In this document: positions 46,479 through 54,677 of the stretch, piece by piece
How positions within the stretch are numbered: position 1 is the first letter of the stretch
Layout of the letters: every line of letters begins with the position of its first letter
Assembly: GCA_965205995.1 (NCBI GenBank)
Contig: OZ242200.1
Span: 1,488,001 to 1,552,000 of the forward strand
Length of the DNA stretch: 64,000 bases
Origin: MPNO01 sp965205995
Lineage (GTDB): Bacteria; Pseudomonadota; Alphaproteobacteria; MPNO01
Reading direction: 5' to 3'
The notes under the pieces: generated by a model
Seen by the model: the letters and a program-made list of their open reading frames with translations, nothing else
Databases searched by the model: none
What the model was told of the DNA's origin: nothing
Position numbers and translations under genes: made by a program

Positions 46479-47261
46479 CTAGAGCAGGAAATCCCGCAGC
46501 GCCGCGGTATAGCCCTCGGGCTGCTCGATATTCGAGAGATGGCCGGCGGGGGATAGCTCGACATATCGCGCGCCCTCGACCATCTGGGCGAGCCGGCTCA
46601 TCGTCGATGCCGGGGTCGCCCCGTCCTCCTTGCCGGCGATGAACAGCGTCGGCGTCCGGATCTCGCCCAGGCTGTTCTCGAAGTCGAGGCCCTGGAGCGC
46701 GCGGGCGCAGCCGATGAACCCCCCGGCGGGGGTCGCGGCGACCATCGCCCGCAGGTCGTCGAGCACCGGCGAGCCCGAATCGAGGAATTCGTCGGAGCAC
46801 CAGCGCTCGACCGTCGGCGCGGCGAGCGCCCCCATCCCTTCCGCCTCGACGATGGCGATGCGCTCGTCCCAGGCGGCGACGAAGGGCGCCGGCGCCTCGG
46901 CGATGGCGTTGGAGATGACGATGGAGTTCAACCGGCCGGCGTGGCGGGCGCCGAGCCCCATCGCCGTCATTCCGCCGATCGAGAGCCCGACGAAATGGCT
47001 CTTCCCGATGCCGAGCGCGTCCCAGAGGCCGATCACGTCGCCGATCAGCATCGGGAAGTCGTAGGGGCCTTCGGGCACGTCGCTCTCGCCGTGGCCGCGC
47101 TTGTCGTAGCGCAGGATGCGGAAATCGTCCGCCAGCGCGGCCGCCTGATCGTCCCACATATGGAGGTTGGTGGCGAGCGAGTTGGAGAAGGTGAGCCAGG
47201 GCGCGCCCTCTCTGCCCCCGATCTCGCAGTTCAACCCGACCCCGTTCGCCGTGACTTTCAT
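46479..47261 (-). CDS. Alpha/beta hydrolase similar to 3-oxoadipate enol-lactonase
   Basis: A 260-residue alpha/beta hydrolase of the PcaD type. Signs are LRYDKRGHGESDVPEGPYDF, the nucleophile elbow VGLSIGGMTAMGLGARH, and the catalytic His in LSPAGHLSNIEQPEGYTAALRDFL. PcaD converts 3-oxoadipate enol-lactone to 3-oxoadipate in the beta-ketoadipate pathway; no other pca gene is present, so a related lactonase or esterase is equally possible. The ATG at 47261 is chosen because the protein alignment begins there. Confidence 0.86.
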   Translation of the reverse strand: MKVTANGVGLNCEIGGREGAPWLTFSNSLATNLHMWDDQAAALADDFRILRYDKRGHGESDVPEGPYDFPMLIGDVIGLWDALGIGKSHFVGLSIGGMTAMGLGARHAGRLNSIVISNAIAEAPAPFVAAWDERIAIVEAEGMGALAAPTVERWCSDEFLDSGSPVLDDLRAMVAATPAGGFIGCARALQGLDFENSLGEIRTPTLFIAGKEDGATPASTMSRLAQMVEGARYVELSPAGHLSNIEQPEGYTAALRDFLL

Positions 47262-47355
47262 CGCCCTGCTCCGCTGCCCTGATCCGATTCGCGGCGCCAC
47301 AATAGGGACAGGTTCAAAGGGTGTCACGGGGCGCGGGCGCGGCGCACGCCGGCCG

Positions 47356-47767
47356 TCAAGACGGGAGAAGCAGGTTGCGGAAGGGTTGGGTGCCATTCCA
47401 ACGATAGGTTTCGAAATCCCGCCGATCCGTGGTGAGAATGCGGCCGTCCCCGCGCTCGGTCGCCGCGAGGACGAGCGAGGCGTCAGCCAGGTCCATGGGA
47501 AGACCCGCGTATTTTTCCATCAATGCCCGAACCGCTCCCAGATGCTCCGATCCGATGTGGTGGAGTTCCACGTTCGTGGACAACTGTTCGACGAAGCGCA
47601 GTTGCGCGCGCACGCCCAGCCGGCTCAGGAGCAGATGGCAGGTTTCGGTAACCACCGGCCATGTCACGACGAGCGTCTCGCGGAGGTCCCGGCTGACCGC
47701 TACCGCAGTGTCGTGCCAACGGTCCCGGGAACAGCGCCACCCAGTAACCGGTGTCAGCCAGCACCAT
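47356..47767 (-). pseudogene. PIN-domain toxin (VapC-type), frameshifted
   Basis: Ribonuclease toxin of a VapBC-type module, broken in this sequence. The frame from the ATG at 47767 reads MVLADTGYWVALF, the normal PIN start with its first acidic residue, then leaves the family. One base shifted, the protein resumes as DRWHDTAVAVSRDLRETL and runs to the stop through PMDLADASLVLAATERGDGRILTTDRRDF, with the remaining acidic residues. A single extra G in a G run at 47724-47726 explains the break. It overlaps the antitoxin gene by 14 bases. Decayed gene or base-calling error. Confidence 0.82.
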
Positions 47768-48014
47768 GTTTTTCTTCGAGGCTTTGCGTCAGATACTGCT
47801 TGTAGTTGCTGGCCAGGTCCTCGGGGCCCTCGGCGCAGCCCACGAAATCGCTCGACAACAATGCGTCGAGTTTGTCCCGGGATCGTTCCGCTTGCTCCCG
47901 ATGCAGGAGATCTATGGCCCGCTTCACGATCTCGCTGGTGCCAAGCCGCGTCGAAGCCTGGAGCTGCTTAAGCTTTTTCGCGCGATTGTCGTCCAGTCTG
48001 GCGTTGATTCTCAT
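47754..48014 (-). CDS. Ribbon-helix-helix antitoxin of the VapBC-type module
   Basis: An 86-residue protein with an N-terminal ribbon-helix-helix DNA-binding segment (MRINARLDDNRAKKLKQLQ, then TRLGTSEIVKRAIDLLHRE) and a C-terminal tail that should bind the toxin. The ATG at 48014 with AAGGGC upstream is preferred over a GTG six codons earlier. It precedes and overlaps the PIN toxin gene. The perfect palindrome just upstream is the likely operator for autorepression. Confidence 0.88.
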   Translation of the reverse strand: MRINARLDDNRAKKLKQLQASTRLGTSEIVKRAIDLLHREQAERSRDKLDALLSSDFVGCAEGPEDLASNYKQYLTQSLEEKHGAG

Positions 48015-48037
48015 TCGTCGGCCCTTCGGCACCGAAG

Positions 48038-48076
48038 CAGACAGCTTTGTATGACATAGTCATACAAAGCTGTCTG
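48038..48076. promoter_or_regulatory. Perfect 18-bp inverted repeat, probable toxin-antitoxin operator
   Basis: CAGACAGCTTTGTATGAC (48038-48055) is followed after ATA by its exact reverse complement (48059-48076). It lies 23 bases upstream of the antitoxin ATG, and its AT-rich centre could hold the -10 element. RHH antitoxins bind such sites as dimer arrays. A role as terminator for the upstream monooxygenase gene is less likely since no T tract follows. Confidence 0.7.
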
Positions 48077-48127
48077 GGTCAAGGTCCCGGGATCGATGCG
48101 AATTCTTTGACGCCGAATTGGCCGGCG

Positions 48128-49261
48128 CTACCTGAGACCCGCCTGCACCATCAGCGGGTAGGTGTCTGCGGCGAATTCCTCCATCCCCTCCCGGTAGCGC
48201 GCCCAGGAGGTGAGGACGCCGTCGATCCCGGTGTCGGCGAGCTTGAGATAGGTGTCGACGACCTGCTCCTTGGTGCCGATCACCGGCCAGCCCGCCCAGC
48301 CGGCGATGAAGTGCTCCTTGAGGAAGGCGAGCGCTTCCACGGGCACGGTCTGGGCGTTGATGCCGAGCCCTTCGGTGAGGTTGGTCACCGCCTCCCAGTC
48401 GCCGTGCTGGTGGACGTAGTAGTCGTAGAAGTCGCGCGCTTCCTTCTCGGTATCGCCCTGGACGATATAGGTGTGGGTCCAGACCGCGACCTCGCGGCCG
48501 TATTCTTTGCGCGCGAGATCCTTGTAGGCGGCGATCTGCGCCTTCAGATCGTCCATGTCGTGGTTGGCGACGACGATGAAGGCGACATCGCAGTATTTCG
48601 CGGCGAAATGGCGCCCGCGCTCGGACCCGCCGGCGTTCATGAAGGGCGGGCGCGGCTTCTGGATCGGCTTGGGCAGGAGCTGGCCGCCGCCGATCCGGTA
48701 GAACTCGCCCTCGAAGTCGAACAGCTCGTCCTCGGTCCACAGCCGGCGGATGATCTCGACCCATTCGACCGCCATGTCGTAGCGCCGGTCGTGGTCCGGC
48801 ACGTCGATGCCGAACAGCCGGAACTCGGGCTCGTTCCACCCGGTGACCACGTTGAGGATGAAACGCCCGCCCGAGATATGGTCGATGGTGGCGGCCTGCT
48901 TCGCCGCCATCACCGGATGGACGGTCGGCACGTGCGAGGTGGCGAAGATGCCGGAATTGCGGTTCACCCCGGCGATGCCGGCGGCCCAGGAGTAGCACTC
49001 GAAGCCTGCGCCGTTGAAATCGGTGGTCCCGCCGAAGCCGCGCCAGCGCCCGACCGGGACCAGGGCCTCGTACTCCATCCGGTCGGCGAGCTCGGCGAGC
49101 GCCACTGTCGCCGGCCAGGTCGCCTCCAGCGTCCCCTCGATCGTGGAGGCCGCGCAGCCATGCTTCAAATTGGTGCAGAAGGTCCCGAGTTTCAGCTTGC
49201 GGTCGCTGAAGATCGGGTTGGTCGCCAGCGGATCGGCGAGCAGGCTCGGAACTTCGGCCAT
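48128..49261 (-). CDS. LLM class flavin-dependent monooxygenase (RutA/alkanesulfonate monooxygenase-like)
   Basis: A 377-residue luciferase-like flavin monooxygenase. The N-terminal KLKLGTFCTNLKHG, the GGTTDFNGAGFECYSWAAGIAGVN region, HVPTVHPVMAAKQAATIDHISGGRF and NVVTGWNEPEFRLFG match the FMN-dependent two-component group that contains RutA and SsuD. A partner flavin reductase is not in the window. It follows the second LLM gene by 13 bases on the same strand, so they form one operon with the extradiol-type gene. Substrate unknown. Confidence 0.9.
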   Translation of the reverse strand: MAEVPSLLADPLATNPIFSDRKLKLGTFCTNLKHGCAASTIEGTLEATWPATVALAELADRMEYEALVPVGRWRGFGGTTDFNGAGFECYSWAAGIAGVNRNSGIFATSHVPTVHPVMAAKQAATIDHISGGRFILNVVTGWNEPEFRLFGIDVPDHDRRYDMAVEWVEIIRRLWTEDELFDFEGEFYRIGGGQLLPKPIQKPRPPFMNAGGSERGRHFAAKYCDVAFIVVANHDMDDLKAQIAAYKDLARKEYGREVAVWTHTYIVQGDTEKEARDFYDYYVHQHGDWEAVTNLTEGLGINAQTVPVEALAFLKEHFIAGWAGWPVIGTKEQVVDTYLKLADTGIDGVLTSWARYREGMEEFAADTYPLMVQAGLR

Positions 49262-49274
49262 TCGGTACCCCTTC

Positions 49275-50384
49275 CTACTCGGCGGCCTCGTCGACGCCGC
49301 CGATGGCCTCGTTGAGCCGCGGCATGACCTCGTTCGCCATCAGCTCCATCGACCGCCGCGACAGCGCCTTGTCCACCCAGTCATGGCCGGCATAGACCAG
49401 GGTACCGAACTCGCCGACCTGCTCGCGGAAGGCGAGGATCCGGTCGACCACGCTGTCCACCGTGCCGGCGATGACCAGCCGGTCGGTCACGTAGTCGAGC
49501 GTCACCGCCTCGTCCGGCATCGACTGGTCGTGCTTGAACAGGTTGGACCGCCCGGCGCTGATCAGCTTCTGCATCAGCTGCTTGTAGTAGAAGCGGTACG
49601 GGCTGTTCTGGTTCTCCAGCGCGTATTCGCGGGCCGTCTTCTCGTCGCCGGCAACGAAGATGCTCTTCGCCACCCGCCAGTCGGCGGGATCGGCGACGCG
49701 GCCCACCCGCTCGCAGCCCTCGACATATTTGGGCCAGTGGGTCTTGACCCATTCGGGCATCAGGAAGTTGGCCGATATCGACGTCCAGCCGCGCGCCGCC
49801 GCCTCCGTCAGCCCCCTCGAATAGGGCGCGACCACCGTGACCACGATCGGCGGGTGCGGTTTCTGGTACGGCCCGACGATGACGCCCTGGCCGATCTCCT
49901 CGATCAGCGATTCCTCGGTGGTGACGTTCCAGTACTTGCCCTTGAGCCGGTAGGGCGGGTCGGTCGACCAGATCGCCAGCACGTGGTCGATCGCCTCGAC
50001 GAACATCTCGTTGCGGTCCTGGTGCAGGATGCCGAGCGCCTCGGCGTCGGATTTGAGCGCGCCGGGGCTGATCCCGAACAGGAACCGGCCTTCGAGCATG
50101 TTGTCGATCATCGCCACCTGGCCGGCGATGATCGCCGGGTGGTTGAGCGACATGTTCACCGTGCCGGAGCCGAGCACGATGTCCCTGGTGTCGTGGGCCA
50201 GGCTCGCGATGAACATCAGGCACGAGGTGACGGTCTCGGCCCGGTCGGTCACATGCTCGCCGATGAACGCCTCGGCGAAACCGAGCCGGTCGGCGAGCAG
50301 GATCGCCTCGCGGTCTTCCTTCAGCGTCTCCGCGTAGTTCCGCGAAGGCGGATGCAGCGGCATGGTGAAATAACTGAGCTTCAT
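49275..50384 (-). CDS. LLM class flavin-dependent monooxygenase (limonene monooxygenase-like)
   Basis: A 369-residue luciferase-like protein, closest in style to LimB/alkanal monooxygenase proteins: MKLSYFTMPLHPPSRNY, FAEAFIGEHVTDRAE, GSGTVNMSLNHPAIIAGQVAMIDNMLEGRF and GISPGALKSDAEALG. The ATG at 50384 is preceded by GGAAGG and fits the protein start of the family. It lies between the other LLM gene and the extradiol-type dioxygenase gene (32-base gap), all on the minus strand. Probably oxygenates a hydrophobic or terpenoid-like compound; that is inference. Confidence 0.9.
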   Translation of the reverse strand: MKLSYFTMPLHPPSRNYAETLKEDREAILLADRLGFAEAFIGEHVTDRAETVTSCLMFIASLAHDTRDIVLGSGTVNMSLNHPAIIAGQVAMIDNMLEGRFLFGISPGALKSDAEALGILHQDRNEMFVEAIDHVLAIWSTDPPYRLKGKYWNVTTEESLIEEIGQGVIVGPYQKPHPPIVVTVVAPYSRGLTEAAARGWTSISANFLMPEWVKTHWPKYVEGCERVGRVADPADWRVAKSIFVAGDEKTAREYALENQNSPYRFYYKQLMQKLISAGRSNLFKHDQSMPDEAVTLDYVTDRLVIAGTVDSVVDRILAFREQVGEFGTLVYAGHDWVDKALSRRSMELMANEVMPRLNEAIGGVDEAAE

Positions 50385-50416
50385 CCGCCTTCCTTCGATA
50401 CGCGGCCGCCCCCGGC

Positions 50417-51358
50417 TCACTCGGTGGCGTGGGCGACGAACTTCTCGGGGATGGGATCGCCCCATTGCGAATCGAGCCCGTCCTCGAACGAGATCAAATT
50501 CGCCGGCGTCTCGCTGTTGAGGCGGTCGGAATCGGTCCAGTGCTCATGCACCCTTCCCCAGGGATCCATCCAGTAGTCGTAGACCTGGCTGCCGAGAATG
50601 TGGCGGCCGAGCCCCCAGACATGCTCATACTTGTCGAGGCCGCGAATGTGCTCGTGCCCCATGATCACGTCGTCGATGTCCTGGACCTCGAAGGCCATGT
50701 GGTTGAGCCCGGCCTTGGGTCCGTGGATATAGAGGAACACGTGGTGGTCGACATATTCCTTGCCCTTGTCGACCCGGTTGAAGGACAGGATGATGTTGTC
50801 CTCCTCGCCGGCATAGACGTCGTCCGAGCAGACCAGCCCGAGCGTGTCGCGCACCCAGGCGATCGATTTCTTGAGGTCGGGCGCCATCATCACCGCGTGG
50901 CCGATGCGCTTGACCTGCGACGGCCCGCGGTCGATGCGGGTGAGTTCGCCCTTCCGCGCCAGCCTTTCCGGGCCCATGTTGAGGGCGAAGCGCGAAACCT
51001 CAAGCGGCTCGAGCATCTCCATGCCGTGCACGATCTCGATGGTGTAGCCGTTGGGCTCGGTCAGGCGCACCCGCTTGCCGCCGCCCGGCTCGTCCATCTC
51101 CTCGACCGGCGAGGCGCCGTCGATCCGGGCGGCGCGCTCGAGCTCTTCCTCGCTGTCGACGTTGAAGGCGAGCGCGATGAAGCCGGGCTCGCCGAGCTCG
51201 GTGATGTGGATATGGTGCTCCGGATCCGAGCCGCGCATGTAGAGCGCGGTCTTCGTGCGCTCCGCCCGCACCATGCCGAAATTGGTCAGGAACTCTTCCT
51301 GCCTGTCGAGGTCCGGCGAACGGATCCTGCCGTAAGCGACATCGGTCACCTTGATCAT
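50417..51358 (-). CDS. Extradiol ring-cleavage dioxygenase-like VOC protein
   Basis: A 313-residue protein with two VOC modules in tandem, as in type I extradiol dioxygenases. Metal ligands are expected at the His of RIGHAVMMAP, the His of GLNHMAFEVQD and the Glu of RVHEHWTDSDRL, the usual H-H-E triad. The active-site His and Tyr positions are plausible (HILGSQVYDYWMDPWG). It probably cleaves a catechol-like ring next to one hydroxyl. First gene of the minus-strand operon with two LLM monooxygenases; divergent from the SDR. Confidence 0.88.
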   Translation of the reverse strand: MIKVTDVAYGRIRSPDLDRQEEFLTNFGMVRAERTKTALYMRGSDPEHHIHITELGEPGFIALAFNVDSEEELERAARIDGASPVEEMDEPGGGKRVRLTEPNGYTIEIVHGMEMLEPLEVSRFALNMGPERLARKGELTRIDRGPSQVKRIGHAVMMAPDLKKSIAWVRDTLGLVCSDDVYAGEEDNIILSFNRVDKGKEYVDHHVFLYIHGPKAGLNHMAFEVQDIDDVIMGHEHIRGLDKYEHVWGLGRHILGSQVYDYWMDPWGRVHEHWTDSDRLNSETPANLISFEDGLDSQWGDPIPEKFVAHATE

Positions 51359-51480
51359 CGCTGCTCTCCCAATGGTCGATTCCTGGCTGCGCCCAGTTGG
51401 GGGGATATTAGGATCAGCCGGCCGATACCGAAAGGTCTATCGCGCCTGCCCGGAACAAGGGGTGGGGCGTACCACAGCCC

Positions 51481-51504
51481 GGATAGCGGCGAAGCCGCGT
51501 ATCC
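51481..51504. repeat. REP-like hairpin in the SDR upstream region
   Basis: GGATAGCGGC and GCCGCGTATCC form a stem with a one-base bulge around GAA. It lies between the divergent extradiol-type gene and the SDR gene, about 90 bases before the SDR start. The remaining 237 bases of this gap show no gene. Confidence 0.5.
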
Positions 51505-51595
51505 AGGGGCGGCCCGGTCGCCGCCGTCAAATCGGGTGTTGCCTATCCGCCGCGCGATGTATGGAATGGCGCGCGACCACCACAGGGAGGACGAC

Positions 51596-52381
51596 ATGGA
51601 CCTTGGTCTCAAGGGGCGGAAGGCGGCGATCTCGGGCGCGAGCGACGGGCTCGGCTATGCCGCGGCGCTGGCGCTGGCGGACGAAGGCTGCGACGTGGCG
51701 ATCTCGGCGCGCGGGCAGGAACAGCTCGACCGGGCCGCCGCGGCGATCGGGGCCAAGGGGGTGAACGCCGTCGGCATCGCCTGCGACATGTCGAACGAGG
51801 CGGGCTGCGCGCGGTTCGTGGAACAGGCCGCGGCGGGGCTCGGCGGGATCGACATCCTGATCAACTGCGTCGGCGGCATGACGCCGGGCAATCTCGATGC
51901 CCTGACCGCCGACAATTGGGACGAGATCGTCAACCGCAATTTGATGGCCTATGTCCACACCACCAAGGCGGCGATCCCCCATCTGGAGAAGTCCGATGCG
52001 GGGCGGGTTCTCAACGTCTCCGGCATCTCGGGCAAGCAGCTCATGCCGGGCTCGTTCTCGACCGCGATCCCCAATGCCGGCATCAACGCCTTCACCAAGC
52101 TGATGGCCGGCGAGCTCGCCGCGAAGGGCATCCTGGTCAACAACCTCTGCCCCGGCATCGTCGACACCCCGCGCTGGACGCCGCGCCGCGAGGCGATGGG
52201 AAAGGTCCGGGGCGTCACCGGCGACGAGGTCGAGAAGCAGTTCGCGGCCAACGCCATGCTCGGCCGCTGGGGCCGGCCGGAGGAGATCGGCGACGTCGCC
52301 GCCTTCATTGTCTCGCCCAGAAACAGCTACATGACCGGATCGACGGTTGAAGTCTGCGGCGGCTGGGGCAAATATTTCTGA
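51596..52381 (+). CDS. SDR family protein lacking the usual catalytic Ser-Tyr-Lys
   Basis: A 261-residue short-chain dehydrogenase/reductase fold protein. The dinucleotide site SGASDGLG (TGxxxGxG type), the ILINCVGG strand and CPGIVDTPRW are normal. Aligned on AFTK, the catalytic positions read Gly143 (usual Ser), Thr156 (usual Tyr) and Asn160 (usual Lys), with a Ser one residue earlier. It may use other residues or be non-catalytic. Strong ribosome site GGGAGG nine bases before the ATG. First gene of a plus-strand series SDR-VOC-CocE-GST. Confidence 0.88.
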   Translation: MDLGLKGRKAAISGASDGLGYAAALALADEGCDVAISARGQEQLDRAAAAIGAKGVNAVGIACDMSNEAGCARFVEQAAAGLGGIDILINCVGGMTPGNLDALTADNWDEIVNRNLMAYVHTTKAAIPHLEKSDAGRVLNVSGISGKQLMPGSFSTAIPNAGINAFTKLMAGELAAKGILVNNLCPGIVDTPRWTPRREAMGKVRGVTGDEVEKQFAANAMLGRWGRPEEIGDVAAFIVSPRNSYMTGSTVEVCGGWGKYF

Positions 52382-52419
52382 CCCGACATAACACGGGCGC
52401 ACATAAACAGGAGGACATC

Positions 52420-52935
52420 ATGGCGGACCAGGCCACCCAACCCGCGGTCGAGACCGCCGCGGACCCCGTTCTCAAGCTCAACTTCCTGTCGCACGGCACG
52501 CTGGAATCGAAGAACCTGGAGAAGACGCGCGCGTTCTATACCGAGTTTCTCGGGCTCGAGGTCGTCCGCACCAGCCCGGTCTCGCTGCTCATCCGCCTCG
52601 GTGGGCCCAACACCATCGCCGTGGTCGAGCAGAAGAGGCGCACCGAAGAGATGCCGTTGCTCAACCATAACGGGCTCGACGTCGAGACCCAGGAGGAGGT
52701 CGACGCGGCGCACCAGACCATCGTCGCCGAGGCGGAGAAGTGGGGCCTCTACCGGATCTCCAAGCCCAAGCTGCAGCACGGCACATACGCCTTCTTCTTC
52801 TGGGACATGGACAACAATTGCTGGGAGATCCTGACCAACCCGGACGGCGGCTATAGCTGGCTGTTCGAGCAGGGCGATTTGGCCGGCAAGGGCCATCTGG
52901 ACAGGGACTTCAAGCGCCCCGGCATGCGCGACTGA
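52420..52935 (+). CDS. VOC family (glyoxalase/extradiol-like) protein
   Basis: A 171-residue single-domain VOC protein. SHGTLESKNLEKTRAFYTEFLGLEVV is the typical first beta-alpha-beta unit, and FFFWDMDNNCWEILTN carries the C-terminal metal-ligand Glu; the His ligand is in FLSHGT. It may act as lyase, isomerase or ring-cleavage enzyme. AGGAGG precedes the ATG. It is 38 bases after the SDR gene and probably in its operon. Confidence 0.88.
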   Translation: MADQATQPAVETAADPVLKLNFLSHGTLESKNLEKTRAFYTEFLGLEVVRTSPVSLLIRLGGPNTIAVVEQKRRTEEMPLLNHNGLDVETQEEVDAAHQTIVAEAEKWGLYRISKPKLQHGTYAFFFWDMDNNCWEILTNPDGGYSWLFEQGDLAGKGHLDRDFKRPGMRD

Positions 52936-53009
52936 CCGCGCGGGCCGCGGGCCGAAACCCGGACGGGAGGACTCATGGCGGCGGGCGCGAAGGCGCGAAA
53001 CAATATTCC

Positions 53010-54677
53010 ATGCGCGTCGATTCTGGCGTCTTCGCGACGATGCGCGACGGCACGCGGATCGCGCTCCGCGTCTACCGCCCGGACGGAGAGGGCGAATTCC
53101 CGGCGCTCTTCGCCGCCTCGCCCTATATGTACGCGACCGACGACCTCCCCCATTCGCGGCTCTTCCTGTGGCGCGAAATCGGGCCGGTCCAGTGGTATGT
53201 GGAGCAGCACGGCTACGCCTATGTCCATGCCGACGTGCGCGGATCGGGCGAATCGGAAGGCGTCTACAACCTGCTCGACCGGGACGAGCAGCAGGACTAC
53301 TACGAGCTCATCGAATGGATCGCGCGCCAGGGCTGGTGCGACGGCAATGTCGGCGGGATCGGCCAGTCCTACTACGCCTGGTCGCAGTGGTTCATGGGCA
53401 TCGTCAACCCGCCGAGCCTCAAATGCATCGCGCCCTATGACGGCGCCGTCGACCTCTATCGGGGGACCGTCTATCACGGCGGCATCTACTGCGAATTCAT
53501 GGCCTGGTGGTACAATCTGGTGCGGGTCAACAATTTGCACCGCGCCGCCAGCGACCCGGCCGGCAAGGCGATGCCGCTCGACCTCGCCTGGGAATTCCAG
53601 CGCCGCCAGACCTATGACGACTGGTGGCGCGAACGCTCGCCCTATGAAAGGCTGGACGAGATCGAGGTGCCGGTCCTCTCGATCGGCCATTGGGGCAAGA
53701 TGGGCCTCCATCTGCGCGGCAACATCCTGGGCTACGAGGCGGTGAACGCGCCCAAGCGGCTGGTCGTCACCGGCGCCCGCGACGTGTTCGAGGCGCATGA
53801 TTATTTCGACCGGATCGACTACCACGAGACCGAGCTGCTGCCGTTCTACGACCGCTACCTCAAGGGCCTCGACAACGGCTACGAGCGCCAGGCGCCGGTC
53901 AAGCTCTATGTGCGCGGCGCCGAGGCCTATCGCGAGGAGCGGGAATGGCCGCTCGCCCGGGCGCAGATGACCCCCTTCCACCTCGCCGAAGGGCCGTCGG
54001 GGAGCCTGACCTCGCTCAATGACGGCCGGCTCAGGACCGAAGCGCCGGCCGGGGACAGCGGTGCGACGAGCTACACCTATCCCGACCCCGGCTGGAAGCT
54101 CGGCGTGGTCGCGATGGGCCCGCAGGGCCCGGACCCGATCCGCCGGGTGCTCACCTTCGTCACCGAGCCGATGGAGGAGGATCTGGAGGTCACCGGGCCC
54201 GCGATCCTCGAGCTCTACGCCGCCTCGACCGCCATCGACACCGACTTCGTCGTCAGGATCGCCGACCAGTTCCCGCAATCCGACGACGACCGCAAGGCGG
54301 GCCTCCAGCCGAATTCGGTCAATGTCTCGAAAGGCTGGCTGAGGGCGTCGCACCGCGACAGGGACGAGGCGCGGAGCACGCCGCACCGCCCCTTCTACAC
54401 CCACGCCGACCCGCAGCCGATCGAGCCCGGCAGGATCTATTGCTACGAGATCGAGGCGATGCCGTTCTCCAACGTCTTCCGCAAGGGCCACCGCATCAGG
54501 CTGGAGATCGTCAACGGCGATTCGATGCTCACCGACTCGCTCTTCACCCACCAGTATCTCTGGTACAAAATCGGCACCGACAGCTTCCACCACGACGCCG
54601 CGCACCCGTCCCGGCTTTGGCTGCCGGTGGTGCCGGGCGCCGAAACAGACAACGGGAGGGAGCCCGGGACGCCATGA
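53010..54677 (+). CDS. CocE/NonD family hydrolase (X-Pro dipeptidyl-peptidase-like)
   Basis: A 555-residue serine hydrolase of the CocE/NonD family (esterase or acylpeptidase). The N-terminal MRDGTRIALRVYRPDG, the nucleophile elbow GGIGQSYYAWSQW (Ser), the VVTGARDVFEAHDYF region and the C-terminal jelly-roll domain (GRIYCYEIEAMPFSNVFRKGHRIRLEI in parts) are all visible. The ATG used here has no ribosome site. A strong GGGAGG and ATG at 52975 lie in another frame, and one added base near 53000 would join them as KQYSMRVDS. Its stop overlaps the GST start. Confidence 0.9.
   Translation: MRVDSGVFATMRDGTRIALRVYRPDGEGEFPALFAASPYMYATDDLPHSRLFLWREIGPVQWYVEQHGYAYVHADVRGSGESEGVYNLLDRDEQQDYYELIEWIARQGWCDGNVGGIGQSYYAWSQWFMGIVNPPSLKCIAPYDGAVDLYRGTVYHGGIYCEFMAWWYNLVRVNNLHRAASDPAGKAMPLDLAWEFQRRQTYDDWWRERSPYERLDEIEVPVLSIGHWGKMGLHLRGNILGYEAVNAPKRLVVTGARDVFEAHDYFDRIDYHETELLPFYDRYLKGLDNGYERQAPVKLYVRGAEAYREEREWPLARAQMTPFHLAEGPSGSLTSLNDGRLRTEAPAGDSGATSYTYPDPGWKLGVVAMGPQGPDPIRRVLTFVTEPMEEDLEVTGPAILELYAASTAIDTDFVVRIADQFPQSDDDRKAGLQPNSVNVSKGWLRASHRDRDEARSTPHRPFYTHADPQPIEPGRIYCYEIEAMPFSNVFRKGHRIRLEIVNGDSMLTDSLFTHQYLWYKIGTDSFHHDAAHPSRLWLPVVPGAETDNGREPGTP

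Noticed and set aside
45352..47157. Apparent 601-residue fusion upstream of the Old Yellow Enzyme
   Set aside because: The first 232 residues are an out-of-frame reading of the enol-lactonase-like gene; the enzyme starts at 46461.
50429..51595. Plus-strand extension of the SDR frame through the extradiol-type gene
   Set aside because: It is antisense to the dioxygenase; the SDR start at 51596 has a strong ribosome site.
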